From assembly GCF_001953975.1 (NCBI RefSeq), contig NZ_MBEJ01000090.1, forward strand, positions 1 through 64,000: 64,000 nt of DNA, written 5' to 3'. The position numbers and the translations under genes are program-made. The DNA is from Mycobacterium sp. NS-7484 (GTDB taxonomy: Bacteria; Actinomycetota; Actinomycetes; Mycobacteriales; Mycobacteriaceae). This document shows, piece after piece, positions 25,155-35,070 of the stretch (position 1 is the stretch's first letter; the number at the start of each line of letters is the position of its first letter). The notes under the pieces were generated by a model. The model saw nothing but the letters and a program-made list of their open reading frames with translations, had not been told where the DNA came from and did not search any database.

Positions 25155-26505
25155 CGGGGTGTCCCAAGACGTGGCCCAGGGCCTGTTTCAGGTCGGGGTG
25201 ACGGAAGTGGTGACCGGCCGCCTGCAGCCGCGCCGGCATCGCACGCTGGCTCGCGCAGGCCAGTTCCCGGGCACCCTGCTCGCCCAGTAACAGCCGCGGC
25301 CCCCACACCGGGACCGGCAGAACCGTCGGGCGGTGCAGCACGGCGCCGAGCGCGTCGGTGTATTCGGCGTTGCGCACCGGGCTCGGCGCCGCCGCGTTGA
25401 TCGGTCCTGACAGTGCGTCGTCCCATAGGCCCCGGTGATAGATGTCGATCAGATCGTCGATGCCGATCCACGGCAGCCACTGCCGGCCGTCACCGATGCG
25501 GCCACCGAAACCGGCGGCGAACAGCGGACGTAACAGCCGTAGCGTGCCGCCGCGCGGCGACTGCACAATTCCGGTGCGAATGCGCACCACCCGTATGCCG
25601 CGCCGCTCGGCCGGTGCCAGGCTGTCCTCCCAGTCGGCGACCACGTCGGCCAGAAATCCCTCACCGCGTTCCGCGGTCTCGGTGAGCACCTCGTCGCCAC
25701 GGTCGTGGCCGTAGAAGCCGACCGCCGAGGCGCTGAGAAGAATCCGGGGGCCGGCATCGGTACGCGCGATGAGTTCGGCGAGCCGCCGGGTCGGCTCGAC
25801 ACGGCTGTCGCGGATCGCGTGGCGGTGTCCTTCGGTGAAGCGCCCGGCGATCGACGCGCCCGCCAGGTGGATGACGGCATCGACACCGGCGAGCAGGTCA
25901 GGGTGCGGGTCGTTCGGGTTCCATTGCCGCTCATCGGGTTTCGTGGCCGCGCGGCGTACCAACCGGATGACCCGGTGGCCTCCGGTGCTCAAGAATGCGG
26001 TCAGTGCCGTACCGACCAGTCCGGATGCCCCGGTGACCGCGACAGTCAGCGGTGCCACTCCGTGGGCCCGGGCGCGTTGGTGGGTGGCCAGATCGTCGGC
26101 CAGTTGCCGATGACGGTAGACGAACATCGGTCGCAGGAACCGGCCGGGCACCGGGGTATCGACCCGGTCGGTCATCCTGGTGCGGTTGTCGCCGACGGCA
26201 TCGAAGTCGTGAATGTGGTTCCAGCGCACCGTCACAGCGGCCGGAAGCGACGCGAGCCCGCCACTGGCGATCTTGTCGGCGAACCGCCTGGGTGGGTCGT
26301 AGGCGTCGGCCTGGTGCGCGGCCACCCACCGCAGCCCGCCGGGCAGGGCGAGTTCGGCGCGACCATCTCGCAGTGAGACAGCCTCGGATTTGAGGTGCAG
26401 CGATTGCCATGGCGGCGACAGCCTGGTGAACGCGCCCGGCCGGGCGTGCCAGGCGAAGACTTCATCGCGTGGGGCGTCGATGACGCTGGAGTACACCAAT
26501 CCCAT
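25144..26505 (-). CDS. SRPBCC domain fused to TIGR01777 NAD-dependent epimerase
   Basis: 453 residues, longer than stand-alone TIGR01777 proteins of about 300. Residues 1-145 form an SRPBCC/polyketide-cyclase-like domain (VYSSVIDAPRDEVFAWHARPGAF...). From about residue 152 there is an extended SDR domain with VAVTGASGLVGTALTAFL, VIHLAGASIAG, LLSASAVGFYG with the catalytic Tyr, and WLPWIGIDDLIDI. The C-terminal DUF1731 tail ends GHHFRHPDLKQALGH. The role of the fusion is unknown; the SRPBCC part could bind a hydrophobic substrate for the reductase. Confidence 0.88.
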   Translation of the reverse strand: MGLVYSSVIDAPRDEVFAWHARPGAFTRLSPPWQSLHLKSEAVSLRDGRAELALPGGLRWVAAHQADAYDPPRRFADKIASGGLASLPAAVTVRWNHIHDFDAVGDNRTRMTDRVDTPVPGRFLRPMFVYRHRQLADDLATHQRARAHGVAPLTVAVTGASGLVGTALTAFLSTGGHRVIRLVRRAATKPDERQWNPNDPHPDLLAGVDAVIHLAGASIAGRFTEGHRHAIRDSRVEPTRRLAELIARTDAGPRILLSASAVGFYGHDRGDEVLTETAERGEGFLADVVADWEDSLAPAERRGIRVVRIRTGIVQSPRGGTLRLLRPLFAAGFGGRIGDGRQWLPWIGIDDLIDIYHRGLWDDALSGPINAAAPSPVRNAEYTDALGAVLHRPTVLPVPVWGPRLLLGEQGARELACASQRAMPARLQAAGHHFRHPDLKQALGHVLGHPATA

Positions 26506-26626
26506 CGATCCGACGCTACGCCGGCAAAATCCGCCGTCTGGGCCGACGACCGTAAGGTCGCATCAACTGTAGGGCTTTCTGTAATAGAGTCCGTACGTGC
26601 TTGAGGTGCCGGTGGAAGGTGGGTCT

Positions 26627-27463
26627 GTGGAGCGCATGGCGATGACGCCGTTCTTCGTGAGCGGTGACGACGGGTTCACCCCGAACAAGATCGCCCACGG
26701 CGGCTGGGGGCCGACACTCGGCGGCCAGGTCGTCGGCGGCCTGCTGGCCCGCGCAGTCGAACAGCTCGTCACCGACGACGATTTGCAGCCGGCGCGGTTC
26801 ACGGTGGAGATCTTGCGCCGCGTGGCCAGTGCGCCGGTTCGGGTCAGCGCTTCGGTGGTGCGGACCGGCGCACGAATGCAGTCGGTGGATGCGGCGATGA
26901 CGCAGGACGGAGAGCTGGTGGCCCGCGGGTCCGCGTTGTACCTACGGCGCGGCACACAACCTGACGGCGAATTTTGGTCGGCCCCGCTCGACTTGCCGGC
27001 GCCGCCTGACGAACCGGCGCAGTTCGACGACGCGGTGCCGATGTTCATCAAGGCATACGGGCCGGATCCCGAGTGGACCGGCGAGGGGTTCCCGTGGCAG
27101 CAGGCCGGTCCCCGCTACGCGTGGCTGCGTGAGGTCCGCGAGCTCGTGGCCGGTGAAGAGCTCACACCCTTCATCAGAGCCGCCCTGGCAGTCGACGTCA
27201 CCAGTTCGATGACCAACTTCAGTTCGGCCGGGCTGGCGTTCATCAACGCCGACTACACCTTGGCGCTCAGCAGGCTGCCGGTCGGTCCGTACATCGGGAT
27301 GGCCGCGGTGACGCACACCAGTGCTGACGGGGTGGCCACCGGCAGCGCGAGCCTTTACGACACCCTTGGCCTGATCGGTACCGGATTGTCCACTGCCGTG
27401 GCCAATTTCAACTTCAGTCCGAACGGACAAGCACCGCGACGAGAAAGTCCGACGACTCGTTGA
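26627..27463 (+). CDS. Hot-dog acyl-CoA thioesterase-like protein
   Basis: 278 residues. Two hot-dog repeats are suggested: an N-terminal AHGGWGPTLGGQVVGGLLARA block resembling TesB-like thioesterases, and a C-terminal half ending VATGSASLYDTLGLIG. Mycobacterial members of this group are annotated as thioesterase-family proteins. GTG 26627 is chosen because GGAAGGTGGG lies just upstream; GTG 26597 and ATG 26636 are alternatives. The 3' end overlaps the convergent methyltransferase gene by 50 bases. Confidence 0.78.
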   Translation: MERMAMTPFFVSGDDGFTPNKIAHGGWGPTLGGQVVGGLLARAVEQLVTDDDLQPARFTVEILRRVASAPVRVSASVVRTGARMQSVDAAMTQDGELVARGSALYLRRGTQPDGEFWSAPLDLPAPPDEPAQFDDAVPMFIKAYGPDPEWTGEGFPWQQAGPRYAWLREVRELVAGEELTPFIRAALAVDVTSSMTNFSSAGLAFINADYTLALSRLPVGPYIGMAAVTHTSADGVATGSASLYDTLGLIGTGLSTAVANFNFSPNGQAPRRESPTTR

Positions 27464-28022
27464 AGGGACGCAGATCCCAGGTCGACAGCAACAGGTCGGG
27501 GGCGAACCCCGCCGCTCGGGCATCGTCGAGAAATTGCGTGAACTCGTACTCTCGGCCGGCGCCGAATCCGATCACCGCCCGACCGTCGTCAGCGAGGTGG
27601 GCGCGCAGCCGCGTCAGCACCTGAACCCGCGTGCTCGGGGCGAGAAAGGCCATCACGTTGCCGGCCGAGACGATGACGTCGAAGGGATCGGCGATGCCGC
27701 GCGCGGGCAGGTCGAGTTCGGCAAGGTCGCCGACGAGCCAGCGCGGGCCCGGGTGGTCCTGCTCGGCGGCCTCGATCAGCACCGGGTCAACGTCGACGCC
27801 CACCACCTGGTGCCCTGCCTCGGCCAGGTAACCGCCCACCCGGCCGGGCCCGCAGCCGGCGTCGAGGATGCGGGCCTGACGCGAGGCCATGGCATCCACG
27901 AGACGAGCCTCCCCGGCCAGGTCCTCCCCGGCACGCGCCATCGCACGGAAGCGCTCGACGTACCAATGCGAGTGCCCGGGATCGGCCGCGACCTTCTGCA
28001 TCCAGAGACTCTGCTCGACCAT
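27414..28022 (-). CDS. Class I SAM-dependent methyltransferase
   Basis: 202 residues. Motif I is RILDAGCGPGRVGGYLA near residue 52, followed by VVGVDVDPVLI, LVGDLAELDLP and VIVSAGNVMAF. The small size and lack of extra domains fit a cytoplasmic methyltransferase of unknown substrate. ATG 28022 is the only sensible start in frame. The stop lies inside the 3' end of the thioesterase gene on the other strand. Confidence 0.83.
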   Translation of the reverse strand: MVEQSLWMQKVAADPGHSHWYVERFRAMARAGEDLAGEARLVDAMASRQARILDAGCGPGRVGGYLAEAGHQVVGVDVDPVLIEAAEQDHPGPRWLVGDLAELDLPARGIADPFDVIVSAGNVMAFLAPSTRVQVLTRLRAHLADDGRAVIGFGAGREYEFTQFLDDARAAGFAPDLLLSTWDLRPFNESSDFLVAVLVRSD

Positions 28023-28057
28023 ACGAGCATTGTCGCAAGCGGCCGGCGTGCTGCTGC

Positions 28058-28696
28058 TCAGCCCCTGGCGTCGAGGATCTTGATCGCGAAGATCAACGAA
28101 TCGCCCGGCTGGATTCCCGCGGCCGGCTGGCCCTCGGGGTAGCCGTCCGCGGAAGTCATGGCGACGGCGACCGTGGAGCCGACCTTCTGCCCCGAGATGG
28201 CCTTCTGGAAGCCCGGCACCACACCGGTAAGTGGGAAGTCGACCGGCTCGCCGCGTTCGTAGCTGCTGTCGAAGACCGAGCCGTCCCGTCCGTTGACACC
28301 CATGTAGCAGACCGAGACGTTGGCCGTCGGTGAGACCACCGGCCCGTCGCCGGCCGTGAGGGTGTGCACCTGGGTCTCCGTCACGCTGAACGGTCCGTCC
28401 ACCTTGACCACAGGTGCCGCGCTGTCGGTCGAGCCGGTGACGGCGACACTGCCGGTGGCACCGGACAGCGTCCACTCGGGCGTGCCCGCATTCTGCGGGG
28501 CCGCCGTCGGACAGGTTCGGGCTTCGGTCGCGGTCTCGGCGATGGACGGTGTGAGGACGTCTCCGACCGAGGTTGTGCTGGTCGGCGATGCGCTCGACGA
28601 GGTGTCGGAATCCGACCCGCAGCCAGCGAGCGCGAGGGACAACGAGGCGGCGCACGCCGCGAGTGCCAGGGAAGAAGACAGACGAGAGGAATTCAC
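28058..28696 (-). CDS. FKBP-type peptidyl-prolyl isomerase lipoprotein
   Basis: 212 residues. The N-terminal signal ends in LALAGC, a lipobox, so the mature protein should be anchored outside the membrane by its Cys. A Ser/Thr-rich linker follows. The C-terminal half carries FKBP features: [43 protein letters not shown], and the closing [11 protein letters not shown]. It should catalyse proline isomerisation during folding of exported proteins. Start GTG 28696 is preferred; GTG 28705 is possible. Neither has a strong ribosome binding site. Confidence 0.87.
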   Translation of the reverse strand: MNSSRLSSSLALAACAASLSLALAGCGSDSDTSSSASPTSTTSVGDVLTPSIAETATEARTCPTAAPQNAGTPEWTLSGATGSVAVTGSTDSAAPVVKVDGPFSVTETQVHTLTAGDGPVVSPTANVSVCYMGVNGRDGSVFDSSYERGEPVDFPLTGVVPGFQKAISGQKVGSTVAVAMTSADGYPEGQPAAGIQPGDSLIFAIKILDARG

Positions 28697-28745
28697 GGTC
28701 GCCACGCTACATCTGCGTTGATCCGAGCCGGAACCTTGATTCCTT

Positions 28746-28754
28746 CCAAATTGG
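28746..28754. promoter_or_regulatory. Possible FurA-type operator upstream of furA
   Basis: CCAA-a-TTGG, a 9-base palindrome in a locally AT-richer stretch, ends 17 bases before the furA ATG. Mycobacterial furA-katG promoters are autoregulated by FurA at an AT-rich site near the start, so this is a plausible operator. Only position and symmetry support it. Confidence 0.35.
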
Positions 28755-28771
28755 TCGCCACACTCGAAGTG

Positions 28772-29227
28772 ATGGCTGATGGCCTCGAGTTCGCAGACAT
28801 GTTGCGCTCGGCCGGGCTCCGCGTAACCCGCCCCCGGCTGGCGGTTCTCGATGCGGTGGGTGAGCATCCACATGCCGAAACAGAGCAGATCATTCGCGCC
28901 ACCCGGGCGCACCTCCCGGACGTTTCCCATCAGACCGTCTACGACGCGCTGAACGCGTTGACCGCGGCCGGTTTGGTACGCCGGATACAGCCGAGCGGTT
29001 CGTTGGCCCGTTATGAGACGCGGGTCGGCGACAACCACCACCACGTCGTATGCCGGTCGTGCGGCGTCATCGCCGACGTGGATTGCGCGGTCGGCGCAAC
29101 TCCATGCCTGACCGCATCAGATGACAACGGTTTCGAGATCGACGAGGCCGAGGTCATCTATTGGGGCCTGTGCCCCGATTGTTCGCGTTCTAAAGATCCT
29201 GATGGCAGCCCCGTCAGCCGGAGATGA
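28772..29227 (+). CDS. furA: FurA, redox-sensing ferric-uptake-family repressor
   Basis: 151 residues. The winged-helix N-terminus includes [22 protein letters not shown] and [22 protein letters not shown]. The metal-binding half has [12 protein letters not shown] and LCPDCS, i.e. two CxxC pairs and the His cluster. FurA represses its own operon with katG and releases it on oxidative stress. The stop is 11 bases before the katG start, which supports an operon. The identification rests on both motif content and this linkage. Confidence 0.93.
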   Translation: MADGLEFADMLRSAGLRVTRPRLAVLDAVGEHPHAETEQIIRATRAHLPDVSHQTVYDALNALTAAGLVRRIQPSGSLARYETRVGDNHHHVVCRSCGVIADVDCAVGATPCLTASDDNGFEIDEAEVIYWGLCPDCSRSKDPDGSPVSRR

Positions 29228-29238
29228 AAGGGAATGCA

Positions 29239-31488
29239 ATGCCTGCCGATACCTCTGATGCCCGTCCGCCCCATTCCGACGCCGAAACCCACAGCCACAG
29301 TGAGTCCGAGAATCCGGTCATCGATTCGCCGAAGCCAAAAGCCCATGCGCCGCTGACCAACCGTGACTGGTGGCCCGAGCAGGTCGACGTGTCGGTGCTG
29401 CACCGGCAGAACAACAAAGGCAACCCGCTCGGCGAATCCTTCAACTACGCCGAGGCGTTCGCGCAGCTCGACGTCGAGGCGTTCAAACGCGACGTGATCG
29501 AGTTGATCAACACCTCACAGGACTGGTGGCCGGCTGATTACGGCAGTTACGCCGGCCTGTTCATCCGGATGAGCTGGCACGCCGCCGGGACGTACCGCAT
29601 CTTCGACGGTCGCGGCGGAGCCGGTGAAGGCAGTCAGCGGTTCGCCCCACTCAACAGCTGGCCGGACAACGCGAATCTGGACAAGGGCCGGCGACTGCTG
29701 TGGCCGATCAAGCAGAAGTACGGCGACAAGATCTCCTGGGCCGATCTGATCGCGTTCGCCGGTAACGCCGCGTTGGAGGGAGCGGGGTTCACGACGTTCG
29801 GCTTCGCCTTCGGGCGTGAGGACATCTGGGAGCCAGAGGAAATGCTGTGGGGTCAGGAGGACACCTGGCTGGGCACCGATCAGCGCTACGGCGGCACCAA
29901 CGAGTCCGACCGCCGACTGGCACAGCCGTTCGGTGCGACGACGATGGGGTTGATCTACGTCAATCCCGAAGGCCCCGAAGGCAAGCCGGATCCAGTTGCC
30001 GCGGCCCACGACATCCGTGAGACCTTCGGCCGGATGGCGATGAACGACGAGGAAACCGCGGCGCTGATCGTCGGCGGTCACACGCTGGGCAAAACCCACG
30101 GTGCCGGTGACGGTGACCTGGTCGGCCCGGAACCCGAGGGCGCCCCGATCGAGGAGCAGGGTCTGGGCTGGAAGTGTGCCTTCGCCTCCGGCAAGGCCGG
30201 CGACACCATCACCAGCGGTCTCGAGGTCGTCTGGACGCCCACACCGACCAAGTGGGACAACAGCTTTTTAGAGACGCTCTACGGCCACGAGTGGGAACTG
30301 ACCCAAAGCCCTGGCGGAGCTTGGCAATTCGAGGCCAAGGACTCGCCGGAGATCATCCCGGACCCGTTCGATCCCAACAAGAAGCGCAAGCCGACCATGC
30401 TAGTCACCGATGTGTCGCTGCGGGTGGATCCGATCTACGGCGAGATCACCCGCCGGTGGCTCGATCATCCCGAGGAGATGGACGAGGCGTTCGCCAAGGC
30501 CTGGTACAAGTTGATGCACCGCGACATGGGCCCGGTCAGTCGTTATCTCGGTCCGTGGATCCCCGAGCCGCAGCTGTGGCAGGACCCGGTGCCCGATGTC
30601 GATCACCCGTTGATCGACGAGCAGGACATCGCCGGGTTGAAGGACAAGGTGCTCGGGTCCGGCCTGACGGTACAACAGCTGGTGAAGACGGCATGGTCGG
30701 CGGCGTCGAGTTTCCGCGGTACCGACAAGCGCGGCGGGGCGAACGGCGCGCGGATCCGGCTGGAGCCGCAGCGGCGCTGGGAGGCCAACGAGCCGTCCGA
30801 GTTGGACAAGGTGCTGCCGGTGCTCGAACAAATCCAGCAGGACTTCAACGGCTCGGCGGCCGGCGGCAAGAAAGTGTCACTGGCCGACCTGATCGTGCTG
30901 GCCGGGTCCGCGGCGATCGAAAAGGCAGCCAAGGAGGGCGGTTACGAGATCAACGTCCACTTCGCCCCGGGGCGCACCGACGCCACGCAGGAGAACACCG
31001 ACGTGGAGTCGTTCGCGGTGCTCGAGACCCGTGCCGACGGCTTCCGTAACTTCTTCCGCCCCGGGGAGAAGGCGCCGCTCGAACAGCTGTTGGTGGACAA
31101 GGCGTATTTCCTGAACCTCACCGCTCCCGAGATGGCGGTGTTGGTCGGCGGATTGCGCGCGCTGGCTGTCAATCACGGCGGCAGCAAGCACGGTGTGTTC
31201 ACCGACAAGCCGGGTGTGCTGTCCAACGATTTCTTCGTCAACCTGGTCGACATGCGCAACGAGTGGAAACCTTCGGAGAACACCGAGAACGTCTACGAGG
31301 TCAAAGACCGTGCCACGGGTGCGACCAAGTGGACGGCCACCGCCAACGATCTGGTGTTCGGCTCGAATTCGGTGTTGCGCAACATCGCCGAGGTCTATGC
31401 GCAGGACGACCACAAGGGCAAGTTCGTCGAGGATTTCGTCGCGGCGTGGGTCAAGGTGATGAACAACGACCGGTTCGATCTCGACTGA
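29239..31488 (+). CDS. katG: Catalase-peroxidase KatG
   Basis: 749 residues, full length with both duplicated halves. The distal haem residues are Arg110, Trp113 and His114 in [12 protein letters not shown]. The Tyr of the Met-Tyr-Trp adduct is in GLIYVNPEG, the Met in GRMAMND, and the proximal His in [12 protein letters not shown]. The Ser of the ITSG motif (position 315 in M. tuberculosis, where changes cause isoniazid resistance) is retained. It removes hydrogen peroxide as catalase and peroxidase. ATG 29239 is preferred because AAAGGGA lies just upstream; an in-frame ATG at 29224 overlaps the furA stop. Confidence 0.97.
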   Translation: MPADTSDARPPHSDAETHSHSESENPVIDSPKPKAHAPLTNRDWWPEQVDVSVLHRQNNKGNPLGESFNYAEAFAQLDVEAFKRDVIELINTSQDWWPADYGSYAGLFIRMSWHAAGTYRIFDGRGGAGEGSQRFAPLNSWPDNANLDKGRRLLWPIKQKYGDKISWADLIAFAGNAALEGAGFTTFGFAFGREDIWEPEEMLWGQEDTWLGTDQRYGGTNESDRRLAQPFGATTMGLIYVNPEGPEGKPDPVAAAHDIRETFGRMAMNDEETAALIVGGHTLGKTHGAGDGDLVGPEPEGAPIEEQGLGWKCAFASGKAGDTITSGLEVVWTPTPTKWDNSFLETLYGHEWELTQSPGGAWQFEAKDSPEIIPDPFDPNKKRKPTMLVTDVSLRVDPIYGEITRRWLDHPEEMDEAFAKAWYKLMHRDMGPVSRYLGPWIPEPQLWQDPVPDVDHPLIDEQDIAGLKDKVLGSGLTVQQLVKTAWSAASSFRGTDKRGGANGARIRLEPQRRWEANEPSELDKVLPVLEQIQQDFNGSAAGGKKVSLADLIVLAGSAAIEKAAKEGGYEINVHFAPGRTDATQENTDVESFAVLETRADGFRNFFRPGEKAPLEQLLVDKAYFLNLTAPEMAVLVGGLRALAVNHGGSKHGVFTDKPGVLSNDFFVNLVDMRNEWKPSENTENVYEVKDRATGATKWTATANDLVFGSNSVLRNIAEVYAQDDHKGKFVEDFVAAWVKVMNNDRFDLD

Positions 31489-31539
31489 GCGGGGCGGCTT
31501 TTCGGCGATGTGGTCGGCCGGCGCGAAAGCCCGTTTCGA

Positions 31540-32556
31540 TCACACCGCCGACAGCTGCCGCGCAATTTCTCCGTAGCGTTCGAGACGATCGGGCCCGGCC
31601 AGGGCGTTGTAGAGCACGATGCGCGTCGCGACGCCCTGGTACTTGGCGGACAATGCGTCGGCCAATCCGTCCCAGGTCGACTCGGTGGCGAACGCAGCGA
31701 TGTGGTCGTCGGTGATCTGGGCCGCCATGCCTGCGAGGTCCCCGGCCTTCTGCTTCTCCCGAAGTCGCGCGGTGGTTCCCTCGAAGCCGGCCTCGTCCCA
31801 GATGAACGCATAGTTCGGCGTGCTTCCGTAGAAGCTCATGCTGGCCCGGACCAACTCGCGCTCATGGGCCCGTTCGGCATCACTGTCACCGACGATCGTC
31901 ATGACCGGCACGATCTTGGCAATGTCGGCAACCGACCGGCCGGCCTTCGCTGCGCCGGCCGCCAGGTTGGGCAGCACATGGCGGGTGATGTAGCCGGGTT
32001 CTCCGATCGGATGGATGTGCACACCATCGGCGACCTCACCGGCCATCCGTAGCATCCACGGATTCACTGCAGCGACATCGACTTTGGGGTCGGCCGCATC
32101 GATCGGGCCGGGACTCCACTGCGCAGTGATGAAGTCGAGGTTGTAGAAATCGCCGTGATGGTCCAGCTTTCCGGTCCGGAAGGCGGCGAAACAGGCCCTG
32201 ACCGCCAACACGTAATCGCGCAGGCGCGGGCCGGGGTGTTCGAACGGCATTCCGTAACGGCGTACGACGTGCGTGCGGACCTGGGTGCCGATGCCCAGTC
32301 GGAATCTCCCGCCGGTGGCTTCCTGGAGTTCCCATGCCGAGGCTGCGGTGATGAACGGGCTGCGCGGAAAGGCAACGGCGACACCGGTCGACAGGGTCAG
32401 GCCGGGCGCAGCTTGAGAGGCGACCGCGGCGTTGAGGTATGCCGTGCGACCGGTCTCGGTGAGCAGCAGGCCGGCGAATCCGGCGGCCTGGGTGCGACGG
32501 GCGAGTTCACCGATTCGGGCCAACGGTTGCGGAACGGTCATCACGTCGACGTACAC
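31540..32556 (-). CDS. LLM-class F420-dependent oxidoreductase
   Basis: 338 residues. The luciferase-like TIM barrel shows GFAGLLLTETGRTAYLNAA, ATGGRFRLGIGTQV near residue 80-93 and VDVAAVNPWMLRMAGEVADGVHIHP. Mycobacterial members with this layout (TIGR03617-like) use F420 rather than FMN. The substrate is unknown. It is convergent with katG, 51 bases away. Confidence 0.85.
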   Translation of the reverse strand: MYVDVMTVPQPLARIGELARRTQAAGFAGLLLTETGRTAYLNAAVASQAAPGLTLSTGVAVAFPRSPFITAASAWELQEATGGRFRLGIGTQVRTHVVRRYGMPFEHPGPRLRDYVLAVRACFAAFRTGKLDHHGDFYNLDFITAQWSPGPIDAADPKVDVAAVNPWMLRMAGEVADGVHIHPIGEPGYITRHVLPNLAAGAAKAGRSVADIAKIVPVMTIVGDSDAERAHERELVRASMSFYGSTPNYAFIWDEAGFEGTTARLREKQKAGDLAGMAAQITDDHIAAFATESTWDGLADALSAKYQGVATRIVLYNALAGPDRLERYGEIARQLSAV

Positions 32557-33051
32557 GTGGGGGAGCGTACGTGCCCAGCACCCGCGCGACGGTGGAAGTG
32601 AACCGTTTTATCGGGGCGCCTCGGCAATTCGGGCGGCTGCCGCGCCGCCCGGTGAAACGGGCGCAGCGAGCAACGTTCTGCAACAGCGGCCACAACTATC
32701 TCAATTAGCACATGAGTCACAGGGGAAATTCTTCTCCCTTTGTTCACTTGCAGATCTGAATTCACATTTGACTCAAATTTCACGGGGCTGACGGAACGCC
32801 GATTGTGAGCGTCGCTCATGGCCCTGACCTGGACAGTATCGCGTCCTGACAGGGGCCGTTGTTCGACTCATCTGCCCCACTAGGCGCATAACTATTAAAT
32901 AAACTCAGAGAAGATAATAAGACTCTCTAGCACGTGTTTTTTACTTTCATCCCATGGGTAAGCTCCGTACCACGATGGGGTGGAGCAACAATCTCTCGCC
33001 CTTGCCTTAACCGGCGTGCGCTTCGGCGTACAACGCCAGGAGGGGGTCGAC
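32557..33051 (+). promoter_or_regulatory. Long AT-rich upstream region and leader of rpf
   Basis: About 495 bases without a gene, clearly more AT-rich than the flanks. It contains a small hairpin (AGGGGAA...TTCTCCCT, 32721-32739) and two 13-bp perfect palindromes: ATTTGA-c-TCAAAT (32766-32778) and TGAGCG-t-CGCTCA (32806-32818). An A/T-rich stretch with AATAATAAG-like sequence lies around 32910-32925, and a leader hairpin GCTCC...GGAGC at 32962-32986. The ribosome binding site AGGAGGGGG precedes rpf. The layout suggests multi-factor control and a structured leader; no known riboswitch class could be confirmed. Confidence 0.55.
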
Positions 33052-33462
33052 ATGCGTACGCGCAAGATCGCCACGGTGGTCGCCTTCGTCGGCGCGATGG
33101 CCCTGGCGCAGACAGTCTTGACCGTCCCGCCTGCCGGCGCAGAACCGAACTGGGATGCGATGGCCCAATGCGAATCGGGCGGAAACTGGTCGGCCGACAC
33201 CGGCAACGGGTTTTACGGTGGGCTGCAGTTCACCCCGGCCACGTGGGCCTCACACGGCGGAACGGGGTCACCGGCCGCCGCTTCACGCGAGGAGCAGATC
33301 CGGGTGGCGCGCAACGTATTGCAGACGCAAGGTCTCGGCGCGTGGCCGGTCTGCGGCGGCCCCATCGGTATGGCCACCGGAACCTGCCGTCAGTTGGTGG
33401 CCTGGATTCCGTTGGCCAACCTTCCTCGACTGTGCACTCTGGTGCTCAATCCGTTGGCCTGA
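33052..33462 (+). CDS. Resuscitation-promoting factor (Rpf)
   Basis: 136 residues. A signal peptide (cleavage near PAGAEP) leads directly into a compact Rpf domain: [14 protein letters not shown] with the catalytic Glu41, then [14 protein letters not shown] and [23 protein letters not shown]. This is a lysozyme/transglycosylase-like muralytic domain that promotes regrowth of dormant cells. A 26-residue tail follows with two further cysteines. The short single-domain form resembles RpfC/RpfE rather than RpfA or RpfB. ATG 33052 has a strong ribosome binding site. Confidence 0.93.
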   Translation: MRTRKIATVVAFVGAMALAQTVLTVPPAGAEPNWDAMAQCESGGNWSADTGNGFYGGLQFTPATWASHGGTGSPAAASREEQIRVARNVLQTQGLGAWPVCGGPIGMATGTCRQLVAWIPLANLPRLCTLVLNPLA

Positions 33463-33477
33463 ACGCAACGGTCGCCA

Positions 33478-33498
33478 CGCCGTCAGCCGTCGACGGCG
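33478..33498 (+). terminator. Possible terminator after rpf
   Basis: CGCCGTC (33478-33484) pairs with GACGGCG (33492-33498) around a 7-base loop, 15 bases past the rpf stop. No U-tract follows; the next bases are A-rich. Weak candidate. Confidence 0.4.
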
Positions 33499-33618
33499 AA
33501 AAAGTCTTGGGCAGCGCCGAACTCATTCTCAGCAAACGCTCAGTAGGTCACTGCAACATCTACGTAGGCGCCGGCATGGCGCATATATGTCGGTGTCGCA
33601 AGGGAAGAAGCAATTTTG

Positions 33619-35070
33619 ATGGATCAATGGTCGGCGCAGCCGTCGCAGCACAGCAACTCTGGGCGTGAAACGAATCACATGACGGGTCAACATAATCCGA
33701 GTCCGTGGAGCCGCGCGGGGTATCGACAGCCCTCTCCGCCTTACGGGTTGCATCCCGAGATCACCCAGAAGTTCGAAGAGCCACTGGTGCCGGATCATCC
33801 GCAGCCGAGGAAGAAGTCTCGCGCCGGCGTGCTGGTTGCCGGCACGGCCGCGGTGGCGATGGCAACCGGTGCGGTGTCGGCGGTCGCCGTGATGGACCAT
33901 GCCGGGCAAACCACACCGGTGGCGCAGGCCCCGGCCGCCGACCACGCCGCCAAGCCGTCGCCGGCAATCGGCGCTGCTCCCGGGCAGCCGAAGAACACCG
34001 CTCCCGCCGGCACGGTCGAGCAAGTGTCGGCCAAGGTGCTGCCCAGCGTGGTCAAGTTGCAGATCGAGACGGGGCGCGGACGTGAGGAAGGGTCCGGCAT
34101 CGTCTTGAGCGAAGACGGTTTGATTCTGACCAACAACCACGTGGTCGCCTCGGCCGCGCAAGGCGCCGGCGGTCGGGGACCCCTGGCCGCCGAGGCGTCA
34201 CCTGATCGTCAGTTCCCCGGCCTGCCGCGCGGACTGTTCCCCGGAGACAATCCGTTTGCCCCCGATGGCCCCTCGGCCAATCCGTCGGGACGGACGGGCG
34301 GTGCCATGGCGGCGACGGTGACCACCTCTGACGGACGCACGGTGCCGTTCACGGTGATCGGCACCGACCCTGCCGACGACATCGCGGTGGTGAAGGCGCA
34401 GAACATCTCTGGGCTCACCCCGATCAGCATCGGCTCGTCGAAGGATCTGAAGGTGGGGCAGAACGTCGTGGCGATCGGTTCACCGCTGGGCCTGCAGGGG
34501 ACGGTCACCACCGGAATCATCAGCGCCCTGAACCGCCCGGTGGTCACCGGTGACGGGCAGACCGGCCAGCATTCGGTGATGAGTGCCATTCAGACCGATG
34601 CGGCGATCAACCCGGGCAACTCGGGAGGTGCGCTGGTGGACATGAACGGCGACCTCATCGGCGTGAACTCGGCGATCGCCTCACTGGGCGGTGGGCAAGG
34701 GTCGCAGGGCGGGCCGGCCGGATCGATCGGCCTGGGTTTCGCGATTCCGGTCGATCAGGCCAAACGCATTGCCGACGAATTGGTTTCGACCGGGACGGTT
34801 CAGCATGCCTCGCTTGGTGTGCAGCTCGCCGATGCCGACACCCATGGTGCGGCGGTGGCCGGAGTCGTCGAGGGCAGCCCGGCGGCGCAGGCGGGTCTAC
34901 CCCAGGGGTCGGTGATCACGAAGGTCGACAGCCAGGTGATCGACGGTCCGGACGCGTTGGTCGCGGCCGTGCATGCCAAGGCACCGGGTGACACCGTCAC
35001 GCTGACGTACGAAGACCCGTCGGGGGCATCCCGCACCCTGGATGTCACTCTGGGTCAGACGCAGGCCTGA
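33619..35070 (+). CDS. pepD: HtrA-type serine protease with PDZ domain (PepD-like)
   Basis: 483 residues. A ~65-residue cytoplasmic segment precedes one membrane helix (about 70-92); a Pro/Ala linker follows, then a trypsin-like domain with His174 (TNNHVV), Asp254 (DDIAVVK) and Ser335 (INPGNSGGAL). A C-terminal PDZ domain (GVVEGSPAAQAGLPQGSVITKVD) completes the HtrA/DegP architecture. In M. tuberculosis PepD lies next to mprAB and takes part in envelope stress; no mprAB is seen here. ATG 33619 is chosen; TTG 33616 and ATG 33679 are alternatives. Confidence 0.9.
   Translation: MDQWSAQPSQHSNSGRETNHMTGQHNPSPWSRAGYRQPSPPYGLHPEITQKFEEPLVPDHPQPRKKSRAGVLVAGTAAVAMATGAVSAVAVMDHAGQTTPVAQAPAADHAAKPSPAIGAAPGQPKNTAPAGTVEQVSAKVLPSVVKLQIETGRGREEGSGIVLSEDGLILTNNHVVASAAQGAGGRGPLAAEASPDRQFPGLPRGLFPGDNPFAPDGPSANPSGRTGGAMAATVTTSDGRTVPFTVIGTDPADDIAVVKAQNISGLTPISIGSSKDLKVGQNVVAIGSPLGLQGTVTTGIISALNRPVVTGDGQTGQHSVMSAIQTDAAINPGNSGGALVDMNGDLIGVNSAIASLGGGQGSQGGPAGSIGLGFAIPVDQAKRIADELVSTGTVQHASLGVQLADADTHGAAVAGVVEGSPAAQAGLPQGSVITKVDSQVIDGPDALVAAVHAKAPGDTVTLTYEDPSGASRTLDVTLGQTQA

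Noticed and set aside
32900..33051. A c-di-AMP (ydaO-type) riboswitch upstream of rpf, as known for some actinobacterial rpf genes.
   Set aside because: I could not place the conserved ydaO core elements by eye. A covariance search with the ydaO model would settle it.
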